A stretch of 64,000 nucleotides of DNA. It comes from Gonapodya prolifera JEL478 (lineage: Eukaryota; Monoblepharomycota; Monoblepharidomycetes; Monoblepharidales; Gonapodyaceae). Made by a program: the position numbers and the translations under genes. The notes below the pieces were generated by a model, which was not told the DNA's origin, made no database searches, and was given only the letters and a program-made list of their open reading frames with translations. How positions within the stretch are numbered: position 1 is the stretch's first letter; the number at the start of each line of letters is the position of its first letter. Positions 58,040-64,000 of the stretch are shown here, piece by piece. The DNA is taken from positions 66,958-130,957 of the forward strand of contig KQ965846.1 of the NCBI GenBank assembly GCA_001574975.1, in the 5' to 3' direction.

Positions 58040-58567
58040 ATGGAAGAAAATGTCTCGACTACGATATCCAATATTCCGCGAGCCAGATTCCATGAATCAC
58101 TCATCGAAACAGACACACTCACTGTTGAAAGCCTTCGCCGAGCGGCGAAGGTCGGCCCGGTGTGTCCAAAGGCTCAAATCAATGTGGTGAACGGGAGCAT
58201 TCACAATCCCCGACCCGTCGTCCTTCATTCCGCTGCCCGAGCTCCATTGCGAATCAACCTTCTCCGAGTTAAGGTATCCTCAACACACATCACCGACTGG
58301 ATCAATACAGGCTACACATTCCCCAGTACTGTGTCACACGTCTTTCCTGGACTAAGGACAGTGCGTTTTACCGAGGAACAGGATATCGACACTCACGCAA
58401 TGGCATGGACGATGGTTGGTGAGAGCATCCCCGCAACAGTGATACAGTTTCAATTGGAGAAGGGACAAGGGAAGGTCAAGCTCAATCTCAAAGGTAAGGG
58501 AAAGCAGGTGCAGATACGTGCTGGGGCTTTGTACTCAATATTGTCGTCGTATGGGTATAATGAATAA
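58040..58567 (+). CDS. Hypothetical protein, about 175 aa
   Basis: The frame runs from the ATG at 58040 (MEENVSTTISNIPRARFHES) to a TAA at 58567, followed directly by AATAAA-like sequence. The sequence has soluble-protein composition: LRRAAKVGPVCPKAQINVVN, LRINLLRVKVSSTHITDWIN and VIQFQLEKGQGKVKLNLKGK, the last basic and beta-strand-like. I recognise no domain. The frame is open for another 66 nt upstream, and 5' exons between 57780 and 58039 are possible. It could also be a fragment. Confidence 0.4.
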   Translation: MEENVSTTISNIPRARFHESLIETDTLTVESLRRAAKVGPVCPKAQINVVNGSIHNPRPVVLHSAARAPLRINLLRVKVSSTHITDWINTGYTFPSTVSHVFPGLRTVRFTEEQDIDTHAMAWTMVGESIPATVIQFQLEKGQGKVKLNLKGKGKQVQIRAGALYSILSSYGYNE

Positions 58568-58992
58568 ATGATCGTATATCGTTCCATATTCACTCTTTTC
58601 TTGTTTGTTAGATGACACTGACATAGGGTTGTCGATTCACAAAACGAGGTTGGATGGAGCTTCGTCAGGGACTCTTAATGAGCCGGACTGCGTAGCTTGA
58701 GGGGATGGCCGGCAGAGCTAGCACTGCAGTGGAAATCAGGAAAGGAATCGCGTCCCACAACTGACGTCAGTCGTCATGCCACACGTTATAATTTTGTTGC
58801 CCGGCTTAGCTCATGGCTGCACTATTGCAGATGTCCCAACATTTTCGATGGTGCGCGAGCATCAGTCGGAGAAGGGCGTACAAACACTTTGATCATGAAT
58901 TCATACAAAATATCATCGCGTAAAACAACAAGAAAATCATCCTCGCACCACTACTCTCCCTCCACTGCTCTCCTTCCCCTCCCACTCCACAT
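58568..58992. other. Gap between convergent genes; nothing supported
   Basis: About 425 nt between the 3' ends of the hypothetical gene and the Cys-rich membrane protein gene. No RNA gene or repeat was seen. Confidence 0.4.
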
Positions 58993-60162
58993 TCACACCG
59001 TCCGCTCCTCCCCGCTCTTCCACCCCACTCTCGCAGCCATCCGGCGCAGGAACTCGGGAAGAGGTCGACCGCGCCGGTAGAGGATGACGAGGTATGAGGC
59101 AGCGCAGAGGAGGGTGTTGTATGTCTTTTTGGGGGGGGTGTGAACGGGGGGGGGGGAGGAGGGGGAGCAGTGAGGATAAAGGAGAATGAAATGGGTTATT
59201 GGATTGACACAAATCGTGAAAACATATTGTATCCCACTCGTGCAAGGGGAGAACTGCACTCACCAAAAACTGCCCATAATCTGACCTGAAGAACCCGACC
59301 TCGCACGCCCGCCAGGTGTCGAGGTCCGTCAGGTCCTGTCGCGAACGTTCCAACGGTCGGGATGTGAGCGGCTCAAGGGTCCAAGAGCTGGGGTCATCGC
59401 CGAAGGTCGGGGAGATTGGGTCAGCCGGAGTCGGCGGGTTAGGTTCGATATTGGTGGTGATGTCCACCGACGTGGGGACGCGGTCACTGTCCATACCGCC
59501 CGTGCCGCCCGCCGAAACACTCTCGGCAGTGGCACCCCCCCCATACTCGGACGTCTCCGCCGTCGGGCCACCCCCATACTCTGACGTCCCGGGCCTTTGC
59601 TCCGCATGCTCCCCGGCGCCTCCATGATGGGGCTTCACCAAGACGACCCCATCCTCGCCCACTTCGATCGCGCCCGGTGGGAAACAGCGCACGCGCTCGC
59701 GGTACCCCGTGCTGCCACATGCGGCGTGGGAGGAGCGGGAGGAGCATGCCGTGCAGTCGGACACGACGATGCAGGACCAGGATGACAGGTGGGGGTGCAG
59801 GGAGTCGGAGAGGGAGGAGTAGGGGAATACGACGGTCCGTGGGCGGAGGCGGGAAGGAGGGGGAGAGGAGGGCTGGCTGCGTGTATGAGGGCAGAGGTGA
59901 AGATACATGGTTGTTTCCTCGGCATGGATAGGGGCGTAAACACTCACAGGGGTATCGCAGTTGCCACCATCGCGACAACTAGCAGCGCAAACGCGAGCAG
60001 CGTGGCACCCATCACTGTTCGTCGTCTCTCCCACTGTCGACGTGTCGTGTCTCGCTGTCCCTCCCCATCCGTATCCCGCCTACGCTCACACCGTCGTCTC
60101 GTCTCCTGTCTCGCGGTACTCTCGCTCTTCGTCGTCGCCTCGTTCTCGTCGCCGTCGCCCAT
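58993..60162 (-). CDS. Predicted Cys-rich membrane protein, unknown family
   Basis: Three exons fit. Exon 1 starts at 60162 (MGDGDENEATTKSESTARQE), is very basic (RRRCERRRDTDGEGQRD) and ends in a membrane helix, VMGATLLAFALLVVAMVATA, consistent with a type II signal anchor. Exon 2 follows an intron starting gtgagtgttt and holds a Cys-rich lumenal segment (LSSWSCIVVSDCTACSSRSS, HAACGSTGYRERVRCFPPGA), a direct SEYGGG repeat (TSEYGGGPTAETSEYGGGAT) and DTWRACEVGFFRSDYGQFL. Exon 3 gives a second hydrophobic stretch, TYNTLLCAASYLVILYRRGR, and ends ..GEERTV at TGA. The pattern resembles an organelle membrane protein with a lumenal domain, but I do not recognise the family. Reading straight through the introns gives a false 365-codon frame. 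Confidence 0.5.
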
Positions 60163-60248
60163 CGCATTCGCTCGTCGGTTGAATCTGCTGCGGTCGGTCG
60201 TTAGTCTACCTTTCACGACTCACGAGAAACACTCGACCGCAATCGCCA

Positions 60249-61580
60249 ATGTCTCAGGAAAAAGTCAGCCGTCATTATCGGTGCAGCGGGTAAGTGTCTT
60301 CTTCGTCTCCTGCTCACCTTACTCTCCACCGATCCCACTCCTTACCCACGTCTCACTCCCAACCACCCCAACTGCAAAGGCGCATGCGGCCGCCACGCAC
60401 TCAAATCGGCCCTCGAATCTCCCAAAATTTCCAAACTCACCTCAATCGGCCGCCGTGAGGTAGCATACTCCGGCCCAGGCTAAGAGAAACTCGTGCAGAA
60501 GATCGTCGATTTCGACAACCTCGCTCAATCCCGCGACGCCTTCGCGGGCCACGACGTCGTCTTTCTTGCCCTGGGCACGACACGCGCCGATGCGGGGTCG
60601 GCAGAGGCCTTCTACAAGATCGACCACGACTATGTGATTGAGGCCGCCAAGTTGTTCAAGGAGACCAACGCGGACAATCCCAACGCGCACGCCATGTATG
60701 TCAGCTCGACGGGAGTGATGCGTCGTCGTCCCTATTGTATCCCAGGACCAGGGGAGAGGTGGTGCGGGATTTGATTGCTCTCGGATTGCCTAGGTGAGTG
60801 GACGCAACGTGGGGGGAAATGAGACGAACCAAAATGGATAGGAGAGTCATCAGGGAATGGCTGTTGCACGATCACGTTGCGATACCGAGGAGCATACTCT
60901 GACGGAATGGAGGGAGGAAACCTCAACTGCCTTGTTCCCTGTCTCACCGCTCACCTCCTCACCGCGCCCTTATCCTCCATGCAACGCAGAACGACGATCC
61001 TCCAACCGGGCATGCTGATCATGCCTAAAGGCGACCACAGGCCGAGGTTCGTCCCCTAAGTCTCCCTTTGCTCTTGCACCTTCCCTCATTTCCTTCTTCC
61101 ACTCCACCCCCTCCTTACGCCTCTTGAATTTAATGCACTAATCTCTTTTCACATTCTATTTGACGTTTCTACTTCCCGTCACATCCTCGTCATCACCCCT
61201 CTGTCACGGCCCGCTGCATGCTACAGAGAGCGCATCGGCGAAACAATCGGCTCGTACGTCCTCGCCCCATTCGGTCTCATTCCGTGGATTAGAGACAACA
61301 TAGGTGTCGGCTGTCGCGTGAGTTTTTGCTTTCTTTGCTCCATTTCCTCTTCCGCTTTTGACCAACGCTGTCTCCCCTCCACACAAAACCCACTCCCCTT
61401 CCCCCTCTCCACTTTCGACCCCCACACCCACCACACCCACCACCGTCCCGCCCCAGCGTCGGCCCCGCGATGGTCAACCTCGCCACAACCCCAGCCGCGC
61501 AGCAGGACGTCGTGAATGGAAAAAGCCGTCGGTGGCGGGATCGTGGATGTGTTGGGGAATAAGAGGATTGTGGAGGTGGG
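60249..61580 (+). pseudogene. Decayed FMP52/HTATIP2-like NAD(P)-binding protein gene
   Basis: FMP52/HTATIP2 (TIP30) proteins are short-chain-dehydrogenase-like, membrane-peripheral proteins. Recognisable blocks are SAVIIGAAG/ACGRHALKSAL (Rossmann loop, joined by an intron), SIGRREVAYSGPG, EKLVQKIVDFDNLAQSRDAF, GHDVVFLALGTTRADAGSAE, KIDHDYVIEAAKLFKETNAD and YVSSTG, then DASSSLLYPRTRGEVVRDLI, TILQPGMLIM, RERIGETIGSYVLAPFGLIP and AVGGGIVDVLGNKRIVEV. The frame is broken: the ATG (60249) is out of frame with the Rossmann block by an A-run length change, TAA replaces an expected Gln codon after YSGPG (60481), and two more frame changes occur near 60712 and about 61520. At least four lesions make a pseudogene likely, though several sit at homopolymers, so sequence error is an alternative. 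Confidence 0.72.
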
Positions 61581-62213
61581 GGGGGGGGGGGGGGTGAGTG
61601 AGGGAGGGGTATAGCGTAGAGTAGATGACGGGGGGACGAAGAAGAATTTGGGGTGGTGGATTGGATGGGTGACTTGAAGCCGAGAGAAATTCAAGGCAAA
61701 TTATGTGCCGGGAACAAGCTGTACTTGTACGAAAGGTTAAAGGGCCAACTGCCACGGAGAGGGATCAATGCATTTCACGTAAAACATCTGGGTTTTTATC
61801 GGGCTTGCTACTTCACAGCTTGAGACGAACAGGCCACGGGCCGCGGTGTCCATCCGACGGGGAGCAAGCAAAGCCGCAGCAACGGTTTCAGGACAAAATT
61901 GCCTGCACCTGCTCTCTCAATCCATTCCTGACATCTGCATGCAGTAAAGGGGGCCAAAATTATGTAACGCATCCGAATTCCGAAGCAACTTGTCTGCAGT
62001 ATGGACGTACAGAAGTCCAAAAATGGAGTCTTGCAGGTCTTATCATGATTCACAACGCACAGGCTAGTTCAAGGTACGAAATGATGAAAGCGTTCTTACT
62101 TTTGCGCTCTACGTCTTGCCGCGTACCGAAAAGATTGACGGAAGCCTTCCTGACATCATGGCACGGCCAACCTAACAAAAACCTCAAACGTCTATGATCC
62201 ATAACTGCGCTGC
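61581..62213. other. G-tract and unassigned sequence
   Basis: A run of about 17 G ends near 61594. The rest holds one 164-codon plus-strand frame (61703-62197) with no domain and protein-unlike composition. No gene supported. Confidence 0.35.
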
Positions 62214-62535
62214 ATGCCCAGCCGTGCAATTACTATGGGACCCAAAAGATAGTTCGAAATCCAGCAAGAAAGGATAGCTCAGCGCAGTGGTTGTCGAGTG
62301 CTCGTTTACAGACATAAAAGAGCTTATCCACGGAACAAACGATTGGTGGAAACTTTCGTGACGTCAAGGCTCACCAACCCAATCAAGGATGAAGGATACA
62401 AGTTGGAGCGATCCAGTAAATTATGCTCTGTGTGTGCAGCTGTGCGAATACGACAGGACCAAAAAGCAATGATAGCTCAGCTTTGTGATTGTTGGGGCTC
62501 TTGTAGAGTTCAAATCCAAACTTCGCGCAAAAATT
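62214..62535. repeat. Two diverged direct copies with tRNA-like box motifs
   Basis: Two related stretches lie about 195 nt apart: cagccgtgcaattac...ggatagctcagcgcagtgg (62219-62300) and cagctgtgcgaatac...gatagctcagctttgtga (62438-62488). TAGCTCAG resembles a tRNA A-box, and the second copy is followed by GAGTTCAAATCC, like a B-box. Neither folds into a complete tRNA by eye. A tRNA-derived SINE remnant is the simplest guess. Confidence 0.35.
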
Positions 62536-62701
62536 CCAGTTAATAAGTCCAACTGCTCCTTCGACAGAGCCAAGGCAACCACTGCCCTTGTAGTTGTGGG
62601 AGCCAAACGTATGTCTAATTCGGGATGACTTTTATGTCGAAAACCAATTTTCTCACTCAGGGAGATCATAAATAAAAAGCTCTTATGGAGGATATTCAAC
62701 A

Positions 62702-62840
62702 AAATCTCTTATGAGCAGTCTCCGAGGAAAGTACAGTTGTTGACATTTACCCGCGTTGATGAAGAAAACGTGAAGAACAGTGTCGACAAAAAGATTCCAC
62801 CGGAGCGTTCTCGCAGAAAGCCACTGCAATGCAGACCTGT
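62702..62840. repeat. Direct repeat C, left copy
   Basis: It aligns with 63794-63930: ctcttatgagcagtctccg and gaaagtacagttgttgaca here match ctcttacgaacattctccg and gaaagtacagttgtcgaca there, with scattered matches continuing to cgttctcgcagaaagc / cgttctcattgtaagc. The copies are about 1.09 kb apart and roughly 70% identical. Confidence 0.6.
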
Positions 62841-63793
62841 TAATGCATCTCACATAAAAACTTATCCTCGATTCTTGCTCCTTCGTTGCGTGAGATGAAC
62901 TATGTGAGGTCATTTGACGGGCCGGAGCCAGGCCGGAACCAAAAAAAATCGCATAAAGACAACTGATGTACACTGAGATGGTCCTCGTTGATATCTTAGA
63001 AGAGTGAGCCATTGTTTCAACAACATACGTGTGAATCATGTGTCCACTCCGATCACAAGGCGCAAAAAGAGATGCACTTTCACAGTAAAAAGCCAGAAAA
63101 GGATGTGATGAGTTATGTGTAGGCGAAGGGAGAGGCGGATGATGTCATTGTGGACAGTAATACCGAAATAGGGCACCACGCGGCATCTGTGCTCCTTCAT
63201 TGTATGGAGCCAAACTCGAAGGCGATAGGTGTTTTTAGGCGACAGAAAGTCAATAAAAGTTACCACCCCATGGAAACACCATGGAAACTGCGTGGACGTA
63301 GAGAAAATTATCACGCGGTTCCCATGGGTGGAAATTTTACCGTGGGAGTTCATGCTACTCCACGGCATGGTAACGTGACAGATTTCCTGTGCCTCAAACT
63401 TGTGGCAGCAAGCGTATTGTCGCTACCTCTGCTGTGGTGGACACACGTCTTGAAGTCCAGAAGCGAGGTACCGAGTGGTGTTCCTGCATCATGATTTATG
63501 TTCGACAGTAATGGTGTGACTTTGGGTCGCTCCAATCAGAATTACACAAAAAAAGGAAGTGTTGTGTCGCAGACTTTAGTCTTTGATACCCAAAGATGAG
63601 CAAGTAACGCAGGCAGGAGTATGAAATCTTGATTTTGCATCGTTAAACCACGTGGATGAGTCAGGGAATACCGGTCCCCGGATATGCGTGTTTACGGTCA
63701 TGAAACAATGAGATCAAAAAGTGAGGTCATCTTAGTTTGTGTGCTATCGATTGTCGTTATCGTATTTTTGGCGGAACCTTTCATGTCAAATCG
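62841..63793. other. Spacer between direct repeats C; no gene supported
   Basis: Short frames only. No reverse transcriptase, transposase or other recognised domain was seen. It may be the body of an eroded non-coding element or part of a larger tandem repeat. Confidence 0.3.
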
Positions 63794-63930
63794 GTACTCT
63801 TACGAACATTCTCCGTGGAAAGTACAGTTGTCGACACTAACAAGATTGCGGCAAACGTGATCTACGACACTATCAACAAAACGATTCTATCAGCACGTTC
63901 TCATTGTAAGCGATTGCGATTCAGGCTACA
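63794..63930. repeat. Direct repeat C, right copy
   Basis: Partner of 62702-62840, in the same orientation. The window ends 70 nt further, so further copies to the right cannot be assessed. Confidence 0.6.
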
Positions 63931-64000
63931 ATCATCAATTTTTAGAGCGACCAAGTTCAATGACACGACACCAGGCACGGAAATCTGAAATTTGGTGTGA

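Noticed and set aside
58937-60034. A single 365-codon minus-strand gene
   Set aside because: It runs through two introns with good splice sites. The spliced three-exon model has a signal anchor and a second hydrophobic helix and is more protein-like.
3976-60483. Reassignment of TAA to glutamine, because TAA replaces an expected or plausible Gln in two loci
   Set aside because: TAA also ends the PRELI-family and glucosyltransferase genes at sensible positions, and the FMP52-like locus has frame changes too. Ordinary decay is simpler.
1-64000. rRNA genes, complete tRNA genes, CRISPR arrays, transposase or reverse-transcriptase genes
   Set aside because: None could be recognised by reading. 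A covariance-model tRNA scan and a repeat-library search would be needed to exclude degraded copies.

Overview
This is a stretch of compact fungal nuclear genome. Genes are split by many short GT-AG introns (about 50-110 nt), lie close together on both strands, and include fungus-specific families: a Zn2Cys6 regulator with a fungal middle homology region, a GABA/amino-acid permease, and an SH3-PH protein. A Crinkler (CRN)-type effector remnant, a candidate L-seryl-tRNA(Sec) kinase and an LRR receptor-like protein together suggest an early-diverging, chytrid-like fungus rather than Dikarya. That placement is inference; no rRNA or marker tree supports it here.

Layout. 1-8.9 kb: the 3' end of an MFS-like transporter, then minus-strand VMP1 (autophagy/lipid scramblase), two small doubtful loci, a NIPA-type Mg2+ transporter and a PRELI/UPS lipid-transfer protein. 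9.1-11.2 kb: a broken CRN-type gene bracketed by diverged direct repeats. 11.2-18.3 kb: an arginyl-tRNA synthetase with a GST-like N-terminus, a bZIP factor and a FYVE-like/SAP/RING ubiquitin ligase with a 10-nt microexon. 18.4-33.1 kb: a sterol glucosyltransferase-like protein, a HEATR6-like HEAT-repeat protein, an SH3-PH protein and an LST2-like protein. 33.6-45.6 kb: a transporter fragment, a Zn2Cys6 factor, a monocarboxylate-type MFS transporter, the PSTK candidate and an APC permease whose introns carry GC-rich hairpin repeats. 46.2-50.5 kb: MZT1, then a gene-free, strongly CpG-depleted block ending in a decayed ~307-bp tandem array. 51.2-61.6 kb: an LRR receptor-like protein, a Gyp1/TBC1D22-type Rab GAP with the largest hairpin-repeat intron, a hypothetical protein, a Cys-rich membrane protein and a decayed FMP52/HTATIP2-like gene. 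61.6-64 kb: no gene, only diverged repeats.

No operon-like pathway is visible. Several genes share a membrane/lipid theme (VMP1, UPS, sterol glucosyltransferase, NIPA, LST2), but this is probably coincidence. The points most worth following are the PSTK candidate (possible selenocysteine biosynthesis), the intron-resident GC-rich hairpin family, and the CpG-depleted block with its tandem array. Intron boundaries were assigned by eye from splice motifs and frame, so they are good but unproven.
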